Assembly: GCF_040930455.2 (NCBI RefSeq)
Contig: NZ_CP170494.1
Length of the DNA: 64,000 nt
From: Neopusillimonas maritima
Lineage (GTDB): Bacteria > Pseudomonadota > Gammaproteobacteria > Burkholderiales > Burkholderiaceae_B
Reading direction: 5' to 3' (one strand)
The notes beneath the pieces were generated by a model, which searched no databases, was not told the origin of the DNA, and saw only the letters and a list, made by a program, of their open reading frames with translations. Position 1 is the first letter of the stretch. Each line of letters starts with the position of its first letter. The translations under genes were made by a program, and so were the position numbers. Below are positions 26,272-35,225 of the stretch, piece after piece.

Positions 26272-27188
26272 CAGACCTTCTCCATTTTCTGGGATCCGAA
26301 CAAGCCTGCCGGACGGAACACCAATACCAAAATAACCAATGCAAAGACGAACACCAGGCGATAAGAGGTACCGTTGGGAACATAGCCCTGCACAATGGTT
26401 TCAATGGCCGCAATGAGCAACGCACCAATAATGGCACCGCCCAAACGCCCCAAACCACCGACTACTGCGGCCGAAAAGCCAATGAGGCCGGCCTGAATGC
26501 CGAAATCGAATCGCACCACGCCCGCGTAGCTGGCCATAAAAATGCCGCCCACCGCGCCAATAGCCGACGCAATGAAAAAAGCGCGCCGAAAAACGGGGCC
26601 ACTAGCAATCGCGAACAGGCGAGCCGTCTCGCGGTCTTGCGAAACCGCCCGTAAGCGCATGCCGGCCGGCGTACGATGCAGAACATATAAAAGCGCAATA
26701 ACAAGGCCGACCGACACCAGAACCGACACCACGCTAATCATGGGAATTGCACCAAACGGTGTGGTGATGCTGCCCTGCGCCACGGCGGGAAAAGCGTGTG
26801 GATTGCTCCCTTCTGGATACACGTGGCGAATAAGTTCGCGTAAAACGATACCCAGTGCAACAGTCGCCACCAACGGCATCATGGCCGGCGCGTCACGAAA
26901 ACGGCTGATAACCAGCTTGTCGAGCCCCACACCAAGCCAGCCCACCGCCACAATCGCGATCAGACAAGCGCCTCCCAACACCAGCCACGAGGCATCTGCG
27001 CCCAGGCTGGCAGCCACAATTTGAACAGCTGCCAAGGCAACAAAAGGCGCCACCAGCGCCACATCGCCATGAGAAAAATGGATGACCTGCAATACACCAA
27101 ACAACAGACTAAAGCCCAATGCCAATAAGCTGTATATGCAACCCAAGGTCAACCAGTTAATAAGCTGCTGGAACAAGACGTCCTGCAT
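26271..27188 (-). CDS. livH: ABC transporter permease LivH (second system)
   Basis: A 305-residue permease with the LivH pattern GCIYSLLALGFSLLFGVLQVIHFSHGD and GGLGRLGGAIIGALLI. ATG 27188 has CAGGAG eight bases upstream; the open frame extends 19 codons further without a ribosome site. It is the first gene of the leftward operon livHMGF-FMO-rid-DUF1028-argE and is divergent from its likely binding protein at 27395. Confidence 0.9.
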   Translation of the reverse strand: MQDVLFQQLINWLTLGCIYSLLALGFSLLFGVLQVIHFSHGDVALVAPFVALAAVQIVAASLGADASWLVLGGACLIAIVAVGWLGVGLDKLVISRFRDAPAMMPLVATVALGIVLRELIRHVYPEGSNPHAFPAVAQGSITTPFGAIPMISVVSVLVSVGLVIALLYVLHRTPAGMRLRAVSQDRETARLFAIASGPVFRRAFFIASAIGAVGGIFMASYAGVVRFDFGIQAGLIGFSAAVVGGLGRLGGAIIGALLIAAIETIVQGYVPNGTSYRLVFVFALVILVLVFRPAGLFGSQKMEKV

Positions 27189-27394
27189 ACCATTGACTCC
27201 TGAAAGTTCCGATGGAACGATTTGCAAGGGGTCTATTAAACCCAAAAAATTGCCGTCACTGATTCGCTTTTTTCAATTAACTACGTCGGAAAACGCGAAC
27301 CAGCATCCGGCCCGCCCTCGGTATGATGCTTTTTCAGTCGTGTGATGGTTGACCCCTTCGCCGACCCCACCAATGAAACTTCAGAGGATTGACA

Positions 27395-28546
27395 ATGAAC
27401 GCATTTTCAACTCTTACAAAAACATCTGCGTCGCGACGCCGCCACTTGGCGGGAGCGCTCGTTGTCGCATGCGCCACACTCCTTGGTGCGGGCGTCGCCC
27501 AAGCGCAAGACACCATTAAACTTGGCTTTATCGGCCCATTAAGCGGTGGCAACGCCCAACAAGGACTGGGCGCCAAAAACGGCTTCCTGCTGGCCATCGA
27601 CCAATGGAATGAAACCGAAGGCGTGCCCTTCAAGGTGGAAGGCATCGTACTTGACGACGCATCCGACCCCCAGGCCGGTGTTTCCGCCGCGCTGAAACTG
27701 GTTAATGATCGCGACGTCGTTGCCGCGACCGGTCACTGGAACAGCCCGGTCGCCTTGGCAACCTTGCCTGTCTTCAACCGCTCGCAAATGCCTTTTATTG
27801 TCTGGGGCGCGATCAGCCCGAAAATTACCGAACAGAACCTGCCCAACACCACACGCGTCACACCAACGCTGGTTAATGAAAACAAACCATTGGCCGACTG
27901 GGCGGCCAAAGAACTGGGCGCCAAAAAAATTGCCATTATTTCCGACACCAGCGACTACGGCGCGGCTAACCTGAAATGGTTTGGCACCTTCTTCGAAGAA
28001 GCGGGCGGCGAAATCATTGCGCGTGAAAGCTTCCCGGTGGGCACCACCGATTTCCGCGCCATCCTGACCAAAGTCAAATCTCTGAACCCCGATGCGGTGT
28101 ACTTTGGCGGCGTGATTACCGAAGCGGGTATTGTTCGCAAGCAAATGGCCGAACTGGGTATGGAGCAACCCATGCTTGGCATCAGCGGCATCCATGATCC
28201 GCAACTCATCGAAATCGCCGGAGATGCAGCCAATGGCGTGGTGGTAGGCGTGCCCAAGGCACAAAGCAACCCCAAGTTGAAAGCCATGGAAGAGGCCTAT
28301 AAAGCGAAAGACTACAAAGAAGCACAAAGCCCTTACACCAAGTATGCCTACGACGCCACCGGCATTCTGCTTGAAGCGATTAAACAAGCCGGGCCGAAAG
28401 ACAAAAAGGCCATTGCCGAAACCATTCGCGGGATTAGCTACGAAGGCGCCCTGGGCACCACCACATTCGACGATAACGGGCAAACTGAAATCCCGGTCGA
28501 CATTGAAGTACGTACCGTTAAAAACGGTGAATGGACAAACTACTAA
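27395..28546 (+). CDS. Periplasmic solute-binding protein (LivK-like, second system)
   Basis: A 383-residue type I binding protein. The long signal sequence contains SRRRHLAGA before the hydrophobic core, which resembles a twin-arginine motif, and ends VAQAQ (about residue 38). The mature part begins DTIKLGFIGPLSGGNAQQG. It is transcribed divergently from livHMGF, with about 206 bases between, and should deliver the ligand to that permease. An AGAGGA precedes the ATG; the TTG six bases upstream is less likely. A strong terminator follows. Confidence 0.88.
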   Translation: MNAFSTLTKTSASRRRHLAGALVVACATLLGAGVAQAQDTIKLGFIGPLSGGNAQQGLGAKNGFLLAIDQWNETEGVPFKVEGIVLDDASDPQAGVSAALKLVNDRDVVAATGHWNSPVALATLPVFNRSQMPFIVWGAISPKITEQNLPNTTRVTPTLVNENKPLADWAAKELGAKKIAIISDTSDYGAANLKWFGTFFEEAGGEIIARESFPVGTTDFRAILTKVKSLNPDAVYFGGVITEAGIVRKQMAELGMEQPMLGISGIHDPQLIEIAGDAANGVVVGVPKAQSNPKLKAMEEAYKAKDYKEAQSPYTKYAYDATGILLEAIKQAGPKDKKAIAETIRGISYEGALGTTTFDDNGQTEIPVDIEVRTVKNGEWTNY

Positions 28547-28612
28547 GACATAGTCAGTAAGCACATCGGTTGCCGGCCCCGAAACCAGCCGGCACCGTCA
28601 AGCTGCCCGTTC

Positions 28613-28664
28613 AGCGCTCACCGCCCTTCCACAGCAGTTTTGAGGGGTTGTGAGCGCTTTTTTT
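28613..28664 (+). terminator. Terminator after the second binding protein gene
   Basis: AGCGCTCAC (28613-28621) pairs with GTGAGCGCT (28650-28658); a run of seven T follows. The loop is 28 bases and contains a minor stem. A second, GC-rich inverted repeat (TGCCGGC/GCCGGCA, 28571-28594) lies just before it. Confidence 0.75.
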
Positions 28665-28789
28665 GCGCGAAATGACGCGTGATAGAATGAATTGCACTGT
28701 ATGCGCATCATTGTTTCGTGATATTCGCGCCTTGGTGGCAAACAAGGCAACTAAAACAATTTTTAGAAAACATTTGCCTGCCTAAACCC

Positions 28790-29785
28790 ATGCTCACCCG
28801 ACTTACTTTCCGACAACTGGAATATTGTTTGGCCGCCGGCGAGTTCGGCAGCGTTGCCAAAGCAGCCGAGTATATCCACATTTCACCGTCGTCCATTTCG
28901 GCGGCCATTACTCAGGTTGAAACCGAGTTATCGGTCACGCTGTTCATACGCCGCCATGCACAAGGCCTGTCGCTTACACCAGCCGGCGTGGAAGTCCTGA
29001 AGCAAATTCGCCTGACGCTTGATCAGGCACTCAGCCTCTACGATATTGCCAACAACACCCAGCATTTAGTACGCGGACCATTGCGTGTAGGGTGTTTTAC
29101 GCCGCTGGCTGCCATGATTGCCCCCGAATTGTGTCAAGGCTTTGCCCGCGCCCACCCAGGTGCCGAAGTGTTGCAAATTGAGGATCACCATGAAGGCCTG
29201 ATAGAACGCCTGCGCAACGCCCAGATTGACGTTGCCATCACCTACGACCTGAACGTCGCTGAAAGTGACATTGAGTTTGAAGCATTGGCGTCGTTGCCGC
29301 CCTTCGTCATTGTGAGCGAAACCGACCCGCTGGCGCAAAACCGGATCACTTCATTGAAAGCGTTGGCCAAACGCCCAATGATCCTGCTCGATTTGCCGCT
29401 TAGCCGGGAATACTTTTTATCGCTGTTCCGTGAGGCGGGGGTATCACCCACTATTGCTGCGCGGTCTACCAGCCCCGACGTGCTGCGCTCCCTGGTCGCC
29501 AATGGAGTAGGTTACTCACTGGCGAATGTCAGGCCGCGCACCAATGTGTCGCTCGACGGAAAAAGGTTGGTCAGTGTCAATTTGAAAGGCCGGCACCGCC
29601 CCATGAAATTAGGGCTGGCCTGGTTGAAAGACCAGAAACTGCGCAGTGTGGTGGAAGCTTTTATGGAACGCTGCCGCGCTTGTATCTCCGACGGGCATGT
29701 GCCGGGGATGTCGGCGCCGGGCTTTGCCGGGCGAGTGGCCGACGCAGCGGCCCCGGAACATCACGACACGGCGCAATCCGACTAA
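28790..29785 (+). CDS. LysR-family transcriptional regulator
   Basis: A 331-residue regulator. The N-terminal helix-turn-helix is FRQLEYCLAAGEFGSVAKAA...SISAAITQVE, followed by a LysR substrate-binding domain from about residue 92 (GPLRVGCFTPLAAMIAPEL). It has an unusual C-terminal tail of about 30 residues rich in Gly, Ala and His. ATG 28790 is chosen for homology (LTRLTFRQLEYC); no good ribosome site is visible. It ends 13 bases before nasR, so both may be on one transcript, which would be an uncommon pairing. Confidence 0.85.
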   Translation: MLTRLTFRQLEYCLAAGEFGSVAKAAEYIHISPSSISAAITQVETELSVTLFIRRHAQGLSLTPAGVEVLKQIRLTLDQALSLYDIANNTQHLVRGPLRVGCFTPLAAMIAPELCQGFARAHPGAEVLQIEDHHEGLIERLRNAQIDVAITYDLNVAESDIEFEALASLPPFVIVSETDPLAQNRITSLKALAKRPMILLDLPLSREYFLSLFREAGVSPTIAARSTSPDVLRSLVANGVGYSLANVRPRTNVSLDGKRLVSVNLKGRHRPMKLGLAWLKDQKLRSVVEAFMERCRACISDGHVPGMSAPGFAGRVADAAAPEHHDTAQSD

Positions 29786-29798
29786 CATCAAGACCACC

Positions 29799-31100
29799 AT
29801 GTTTTCCGAGATCATAGACCCCATACGTCGCACGGCATTACGCACGGAAATTGAAGGCCTAAAGGCGGCAATACCCTTGCACGATCTAACACAAGCACTT
29901 GGCCGGGTAACTCATGCATTACAACGCGAACGAGGTGCGACACAAGGCTATTTAAACGATCTTGATGACACCCGCATAGCGTTGTTGAAAAACGCTGTGG
30001 CGCTCAGCGATTCCGTATTGCCAGAACTGCTGCCTCCTGCTCAAACAGTACTCAAAAATCCGTCGGGCCCGAGTGCCGCCCGTTTATTCAATCGCCTTGC
30101 CGACGCCCTCTCGGGCTTGCAAAGCCTTCAGCTATTACGACAGCAATGCTTCGCGCGCCGGATTCGCGCTGACACCGCGTTCGAAAAATACGCTTCGATC
30201 ATTACCCGCTTACTTCACACGGTTTACGAAACGACCAGTTTGTGGGTTGATCCCCATTTGGCGGCTCAGGTTGTCGCATTGTTTTCCGTTATGCAGGCAA
30301 AAGAATATGCCGGACAAGAGCGGGCACTGACAATGGCGGGATTCACGCGAGGAAGTTTTTCAAAATTACACTTGCAACAAATAACACAACTTATCCACGC
30401 ACAAGAAGCGTGCATAGAACGGGCAAAATCGATTGAAAAAGCCCATAACGGTACCCTTGGAGAATCGGAATTCGAAACGTCCGACATGGCATTGTTAGAA
30501 CGAATGCGGCGTTTGGCACACACTCTGGAAGGACAAAACTCGTCGGGAGAATCATTGGGTGAAGCCTGGTTCCAGATCAGTACAGCACGCATTGAATCCT
30601 TACTCAATTACCAGAAATCACTAGAGAACCAACTGAAAGAAAAGGCACAAGCCCGCTTGGCCCAAGCCACCATCGCGCTCAATAGCGAGTCACTTGACGC
30701 CATGCCGGCCACACCCCCACTGGTAGGGCTTTACCTGCCTGTTGCACAACACCCGCAAAATTGGTCAACCGAACCAAGCACGATTTCCGACACTAACTTA
30801 CCACCTGAATTGGGCCAAACGTTAATGGATTGGGCTTACGAGCAACAACGTAGCCTGCGGGAAACCCGCGAAGCACTCGCTCAGGCAGAAATAGCCGCGC
30901 AAGAGATCAAGATACTGGAGCGCGGCAAAACCAGACTAATGCAATGGTATGGCTGGACTGAAGACCAGGCTCACCGGGAGCTGCGTCGCATGGCGATGAA
31001 CCGTGGTCGTAAACTAATTGAAATCGCCGGCGTCCTGTCGGAGCTAACCGACAAACCCGCTGAACCGATTAATGACAAACCCGCCGATTCCCCCGACTAA
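29799..31100 (+). CDS. nasR: Nitrate/nitrite-sensing ANTAR antiterminator NasR
   Basis: A 433-residue protein. The N-terminal NIT domain (about residues 30-275) includes the family signature LQRERGATQGYL at residues 41-52; it binds nitrate or nitrite. A helical linker (LRETREALAQAEIAAQEIKILERGKTRL) leads to a C-terminal ANTAR RNA-binding domain with WYGWTEDQAHRELRRMAMN near residues 385-405. In Klebsiella NasR binds leader RNA of nasFEDCBA and prevents termination. Here two nearby operons have leader terminators, which supports the same role. The open frame extends 51 codons upstream inside the LysR gene; ATG 29799 gives the family's N-terminus. Confidence 0.9.
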   Translation: MFSEIIDPIRRTALRTEIEGLKAAIPLHDLTQALGRVTHALQRERGATQGYLNDLDDTRIALLKNAVALSDSVLPELLPPAQTVLKNPSGPSAARLFNRLADALSGLQSLQLLRQQCFARRIRADTAFEKYASIITRLLHTVYETTSLWVDPHLAAQVVALFSVMQAKEYAGQERALTMAGFTRGSFSKLHLQQITQLIHAQEACIERAKSIEKAHNGTLGESEFETSDMALLERMRRLAHTLEGQNSSGESLGEAWFQISTARIESLLNYQKSLENQLKEKAQARLAQATIALNSESLDAMPATPPLVGLYLPVAQHPQNWSTEPSTISDTNLPPELGQTLMDWAYEQQRSLRETREALAQAEIAAQEIKILERGKTRLMQWYGWTEDQAHRELRRMAMNRGRKLIEIAGVLSELTDKPAEPINDKPADSPD

Positions 31101-31142
31101 ACATTTGCTCGACGAAAAATGAAGACAGCATTGGTGCATGTG

Positions 31143-31159
31143 AGCACCAATACAGTGCA
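31143..31159. promoter_or_regulatory. NtrC-like enhancer site upstream of nirB
   Basis: AGCACCAATACAGTGCA contains the NtrC core GCAC-N7-GTGC and matches the consensus TGCACCA-N3-TGGTGCA at most positions. Its centre (31151) is about 129 bases before the expected transcription start at 31280. A perfect right half TGGTGCA (31132-31138) lies one site-length upstream, centred 21 bases away, as half of a degenerate second site. The same region forms an ATTGGTGC/GCACCAAT inverted repeat (31130-31151). Confidence 0.6.
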
Positions 31160-31252
31160 CCTTCAGTTCGCCCTCACATCAACAAGCCGACAACCTATTC
31201 AGTAAACCGCTTTAACTGGTAATAAACAGGGCACGACGAAACCTCTAAATAA

Positions 31253-31270
31253 TTGGCACGTTTATTGCTT
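31253..31270 (+). promoter_or_regulatory. Sigma-54 promoter of the nirBD-cobA-cysG' operon
   Basis: TTGGCACGTTTATTGCTT fits the sigma-54 consensus TGGCAC-N5-TTGC exactly (GG at 31255-31256, GC at 31267-31268). The expected transcription start is about 31280, giving a leader of roughly 167 bases before nirB. Confidence 0.88.
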
Positions 31271-31279
31271 GGTATAGAA

Positions 31280-31446
31280 CAAGCAGTCATCAAACGCAGA
31301 CCAAGGACGGCCGGCAAAGATAACTGCCCGACTGATACGGACATGCAGTCAGTTTCTGAGCAAAGGCGCTTGCACCAAGGAATTTTGGTGTAGGCGCCTT
31401 TTTTGCATTTACGGTCCCTAAAACCATTGATGAGCTGGAGTGAAGT
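31280..31446 (+). promoter_or_regulatory. nirB leader RNA, probable NasR antitermination target
   Basis: The stretch between the sigma-54 promoter and the nirB ATG. Before the terminator at 31362 it can form small hairpins: GGCA/TGCC (31312-31327) and GACTG/CAGTC (31330-31350), and the latter competes with TCAG/CTGA (31349-31359) next to the terminator stem. Tandem hairpins followed by a terminator are the known layout of ANTAR targets. The exact hexaloops were not resolved by eye. GGAG at 31437-31440 is the nirB ribosome site. Confidence 0.6.
31362..31404 (+). terminator. Leader attenuator terminator before nirB
   Basis: AAAGGCGC (31362-31369) pairs with GCGCCTTT (31394-31401), extended inside by CACC with GGTG (31373-31376 with 31387-31390), followed by a run of six T. 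It lies 42 bases before the nirB start and inside the operon's own leader, so it must be read through for expression. Confidence 0.88.
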
Positions 31447-34011
31447 ATGAAACCCAATGATCTTTCCAACGAACGTTTCACCGGGAAACCACGCCTGATC
31501 GTGATTGGCAATGGCATGGTCGGACAACGACTGCTGGAAGAACTCATGCAACTAGGCGCGCGTTATGACATTACTGTTTTCAGCGGCGAGCCCCACCTTG
31601 CATACGACCGGGTACAGCTTAGCCAGTGCTTTAACGGCTCTTCGCCGGACGATATCAAACTAACGGATGAAACTTTTTTCCACCACCACGGCATAACATT
31701 GCTGCACAACCAACCGGTAGCGTGGATAGATCGAAAAAAGCAATGCGTTTATACGGCGCAGGAGAGCGTCTACCCTTACGACAAACTGGTTCTGGCTACA
31801 GGATCAAACCCATTCATACCACCCATCGAGGGCAACGACCAACCCGGATGCCTACCTTATCGCTCGTTAACCGACATTGACGCGATTCGACACTGGGCTC
31901 AAGGAGCCCGCAGGGGAGTGGTGATCGGTGGTGGCTTGTTGGGTCTGGAAGCCGCGCGTGCGTTACATAGCCTGGGTCTCGACACACATGTTGTCGAGTT
32001 TTCCGGCCATTTGATGGCCATGCAGATTGACGAATCGGGTGGACAACTGTTACGCAACAAAATCGAAGCTATGGGCATTCATGTTCACACGCGTAAAATG
32101 ACACGAGCCATCTCCACAGGCTTATCGTCCCGTTACCGCTTACGCTTCGCCGAGGGCGATTTCCTGGAAACTGACATGGTGGTCTTCTCGGCCGGCATCC
32201 GGCCATGCGACCAACTTGCACGCAACTGCGGCCTGGTCATCGGCGAACGCGGCGGCATCACAATTGATGCGCATTGCCGCAGTTCCGACACAAATATTTA
32301 TGCCATTGGTGAAGTCGCCAGCTGGAACGGTAATACATTCGGCCTTGTGGCACCCGGGTACGAAATGGCACGCGTTTGTGCCGCACACCTGAGCGGCAAT
32401 GATGCGACCCTTTTCAAGGGCGCCACACCCAGCACCAAACTGAAACTGCTGGGCGTTGAAGTAGGTTCTATCGGAGATGCTCACGGTACTACGCCAAACA
32501 GTGTGAAATGCGTGTTCGAAGACGCCCTTGAAGGAGTCTACAAAAAACTGGTGCTTGATGCCTCCGGCAAACGGTTGTTAGGCGCCGTGCTGGTTGGCGA
32601 TACGTCATCATTTGCGATCCTGGATCAGTATTTCAGCAATGCGCTTGCAATGCCTTCCAAACCCGCCGCGCTCATCAGTCCAAAAACGGCAAACGAACCC
32701 GGACCAGGTATTGATAACCTGCCAGACAGCGCACAAATCTGTTCGTGCAATAACGTAAACAAAGCCGACTTATGCAGTGCCATTGCCAACGGTTCGACAC
32801 AACTTGACGATCTGAAAGCAAGTACACGCGCAGCCACCTCTTGCGGTGGCTGCGCAACCCTGGTCAAACAAGTCTTTGATTCGGAGCTGACGCGGCTTGG
32901 AATGACCGTTGACAAAAGCCTGTGCGAACACTTTACCTATAGCCGCCAGGAGATCTACCACCTTGTTCGTGTCAACGGAATCCGCGACTTCAACACACTG
33001 ATACAACGCTTTGGCAAAGGTCGCGGCTGCGATATCTGCAAACCAACTGTTGCATCCATTCTGGCCTCCTGCTGGAACGACTATATTCTTGCGAAAGAAC
33101 ACGCAACACTACAAGACACCAATGATGCATACCTAGGAAATCTGCAAAAAGATGGTACCTATTCAGTCGTACCGCGCATTCCCGGCGGCGAAATCACCCC
33201 AGAAAAACTGATCGTGATTGGTGAAGTAGCACGTCGATACAAGCTATACACGAAAATCACCGGAGGTCAACGCATTGACTTGTTCGGCGCACGCTTGGAA
33301 CAACTACCCGAAATCTGGGAAGTATTGATCAATGCCGGCTTCGAGTCGGGCCACGCATACGGCAAAGCGCTACGCACTGCCAAATCGTGCGTGGGAAGCA
33401 CATGGTGCCGCTATGGTGTTCAGGACTCGGTCAGCATGGCAATCCGGCTCGAAGAGCGCTACCGCGGCATACGAGCTCCGCACAAAATAAAGATGGCAGC
33501 CTCGGGATGTACGCGCGAATGCGCAGAAGCCCAAAGCAAAGACGTCGGCATTATTGCCACCGAGAACGGCTGGAATCTTTACGTTTGCGGTAACGGCGGA
33601 ATGCGACCGCGACATGCCGAGTTGTTGGCCACCGACTTGAATGATCAGGAACTGATCCGCACCATCGATCGTTTCTTAATGTTCTACATACAAACAGCGG
33701 ACCGTCTGCAGCGTACGTCAACCTGGCGCGAAAATCTCGAGGGCGGCCTGGACTACATCAAAGATGTTGTATTGAACGACAGCCTTGGCCTGGCCAACGA
33801 ACTGGAAAATCAAATGCAGGCATTAGTAGATCGCTATGAATGCGAATGGGCGGCCACAATTAAAGATAAAGAAGCGTTAAAACGGTTCCGCTCGCTGATC
33901 AACGATACGACTCCTGACGAACAGATCGTTCATGTAATCGAACGCGGACAGCCACGACCCGCAACGTTGCGGGAACGGGCTGAAAAGCTAGCCAGCACCT
34001 TGACGGAATAG
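31447..34011 (+). CDS. nirB: Assimilatory nitrite reductase [NAD(P)H] large subunit NirB
   Basis: An 854-residue enzyme that reduces nitrite to ammonium in the cytoplasm. In order it has a FAD/NAD(P)H pyridine-nucleotide oxidoreductase domain (VIGNGMVGQR near residue 20; second dinucleotide motif VVIGGGLLGLEAARAL), a BFD-type [2Fe-2S] domain with Cys432-x-Cys434 and Cys466-x2-Cys469, a partial second BFD-like repeat (GCDIC), the ferredoxin-like half domain and the sirohaem/[4Fe-4S] domain with Cys648-x5-Cys654 and Cys688-x3-Cys692. Length is normal for the family. It is the first gene after a sigma-54 promoter and an attenuator. Confidence 0.95.
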   Translation: MKPNDLSNERFTGKPRLIVIGNGMVGQRLLEELMQLGARYDITVFSGEPHLAYDRVQLSQCFNGSSPDDIKLTDETFFHHHGITLLHNQPVAWIDRKKQCVYTAQESVYPYDKLVLATGSNPFIPPIEGNDQPGCLPYRSLTDIDAIRHWAQGARRGVVIGGGLLGLEAARALHSLGLDTHVVEFSGHLMAMQIDESGGQLLRNKIEAMGIHVHTRKMTRAISTGLSSRYRLRFAEGDFLETDMVVFSAGIRPCDQLARNCGLVIGERGGITIDAHCRSSDTNIYAIGEVASWNGNTFGLVAPGYEMARVCAAHLSGNDATLFKGATPSTKLKLLGVEVGSIGDAHGTTPNSVKCVFEDALEGVYKKLVLDASGKRLLGAVLVGDTSSFAILDQYFSNALAMPSKPAALISPKTANEPGPGIDNLPDSAQICSCNNVNKADLCSAIANGSTQLDDLKASTRAATSCGGCATLVKQVFDSELTRLGMTVDKSLCEHFTYSRQEIYHLVRVNGIRDFNTLIQRFGKGRGCDICKPTVASILASCWNDYILAKEHATLQDTNDAYLGNLQKDGTYSVVPRIPGGEITPEKLIVIGEVARRYKLYTKITGGQRIDLFGARLEQLPEIWEVLINAGFESGHAYGKALRTAKSCVGSTWCRYGVQDSVSMAIRLEERYRGIRAPHKIKMAASGCTRECAEAQSKDVGIIATENGWNLYVCGNGGMRPRHAELLATDLNDQELIRTIDRFLMFYIQTADRLQRTSTWRENLEGGLDYIKDVVLNDSLGLANELENQMQALVDRYECEWAATIKDKEALKRFRSLINDTTPDEQIVHVIERGQPRPATLRERAEKLASTLTE

Positions 34012-34021
34012 GAGCCCGCAC

Positions 34022-34411
34022 ATGCCAAAACCAAGTCAAACACCCCCATGGCAAATTGTATGCCACGCAGACGACCTGCAACTGAATGCCGGCGTCGCCG
34101 TGCGCGCGCACGGCGCCCAGGTTGCTATTTTCCTAACAGAAAACGCACTGTATGCGATCGACAACATCGATCCATCGTGCAGTGCAGCCGTCCTTTCGCG
34201 CGGCATCGTGGGAGATATAAACGGCCGACTCGTCGTTGCCTCACCCATGTACAAACAGCACTTCTGCCTAACGACCGGACAATGCCTTGAAGACGAAACC
34301 ATGTCAGTGCGACCGTGGCCAGTACATCGCGGGCCGGACGGTTCAATCGAAATAGGCCCCTGCGACAACTCTAATCAGGAAGATGCCCATCATGCACAAC
34401 AGCGCGTTTGA
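34022..34411 (+). CDS. nirD: Nitrite reductase small subunit NirD
   Basis: A 129-residue Rieske-fold protein (ALYAIDNIDPSCSAAVLSRGIVGDINGRLVVASPMYKQHFCL). As usual for NirD, the Cys-x-His and Cys-x2-His cluster ligands of true Rieske proteins are absent. It is the small subunit of the NirBD complex. It starts 10 bases after nirB. Its 3' end overlaps the cobA start by about 17-29 bases, depending on the start used for cobA. Confidence 0.9.
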   Translation: MPKPSQTPPWQIVCHADDLQLNAGVAVRAHGAQVAIFLTENALYAIDNIDPSCSAAVLSRGIVGDINGRLVVASPMYKQHFCLTTGQCLEDETMSVRPWPVHRGPDGSIEIGPCDNSNQEDAHHAQQRV

Positions 34412-35225
34412 ACATGAAAAAATCACAACCACGTCCAGCCGGCCCGGCCAAGTATGGCTAGTGGGCGCCGGACCGGGGGATCCCGACCTCATCACGGTAA
34501 AAGCCCTTAAAGTGTTACGTGCTGCAGACGTCGTGATCTATGACCGACTCATCGCCGGCGACTTGCTGAATTGCTGTCCACCACAAAGCATCAAACTTTA
34601 TGTAGGCAAACAACGCAGCCGACACAGCGTTCCGCAATCACAAATCAATCAATTGCTTGTCGAATATGCACAGTCTGGAAAAAAAGTAGTTCGGCTTAAA
34701 GGAGGTGATCCGTTCATCTTTGGGCGCGGAGGAGAAGAAATGATGGCGCTACGCGCGCATGGTGTACAAGTTGACATCGTTCCCGGCATCACAGCGGCGT
34801 CCGGATGCGCCGCAGCAACCGGTATTCCTTTAACTCACCGAGATCACGCCGGCGCCGTGAGCCTGATGACGGCTCACCGCTGCGACGGCGCAACGGACTG
34901 CGATTGGGCCTCGTTAACTGCAGATCGGCAGCGCACACTCGTGTTTTACATGGGCTTGGCTCAGGCCCAACACATCAGCATGGAGCTGATTTTGCATGGG
35001 TTGCCAGGCAACACACCGGCAGCCTTGATTTCTAAAGGATCAACCACACAACAAAAAGCCGTTAGCTGCACGGTGGAAACGCTGGCGAAGGCAGCAACAC
35101 AAGAAGGGCTGACGTCGCCATGCCTCATCATGGTGGGCAGCGTCGTGCAATTGGCTGATCCGGCCCGCATCACCCCAGCATCCTTGACACACTTCGAACA
35201 GGCGACGGCTGTATGCCCCGAATAA
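34383..35225 (+). CDS. cobA: Uroporphyrinogen-III C-methyltransferase (SUMT)
   Basis: A 280-residue SAM-dependent methyltransferase that converts uroporphyrinogen III to precorrin-2, the first step towards sirohaem for NirB. All family motifs are present: VGAGPGDPDLITVKALK, DVVIYDRLI, VRLKGGDPFIFGRGGEE and VPGITAASGCAAATGIPLTHR. It overlaps nirD upstream and the cysG-like gene downstream by 13 bases. ATG 34395 is an alternative start. The gene is complete, which explains why the next gene can afford a broken methyltransferase domain. Confidence 0.92.
   Translation: MPIMHNSAFEHEKITTTSSRPGQVWLVGAGPGDPDLITVKALKVLRAADVVIYDRLIAGDLLNCCPPQSIKLYVGKQRSRHSVPQSQINQLLVEYAQSGKKVVRLKGGDPFIFGRGGEEMMALRAHGVQVDIVPGITAASGCAAATGIPLTHRDHAGAVSLMTAHRCDGATDCDWASLTADRQRTLVFYMGLAQAQHISMELILHGLPGNTPAALISKGSTTQQKAVSCTVETLAKAATQEGLTSPCLIMVGSVVQLADPARITPASLTHFEQATAVCPE

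Noticed and set aside
27539..28564. 341-codon frame on the minus strand
   Set aside because: Fully antisense to the LivK-like gene, Phe/Gly/Val-rich composition typical of a mirror frame, no domain.
28571..28594. TGCCGGC/GCCGGCA inverted repeat as the main terminator of the binding protein gene
   Set aside because: It lacks a T-run; the next hairpin with seven T is the better terminator.
31130..31151. ATTGGTGC/GCACCAAT as a terminator of nasR
   Set aside because: No T-run follows; the sequence fits NtrC half-sites better.
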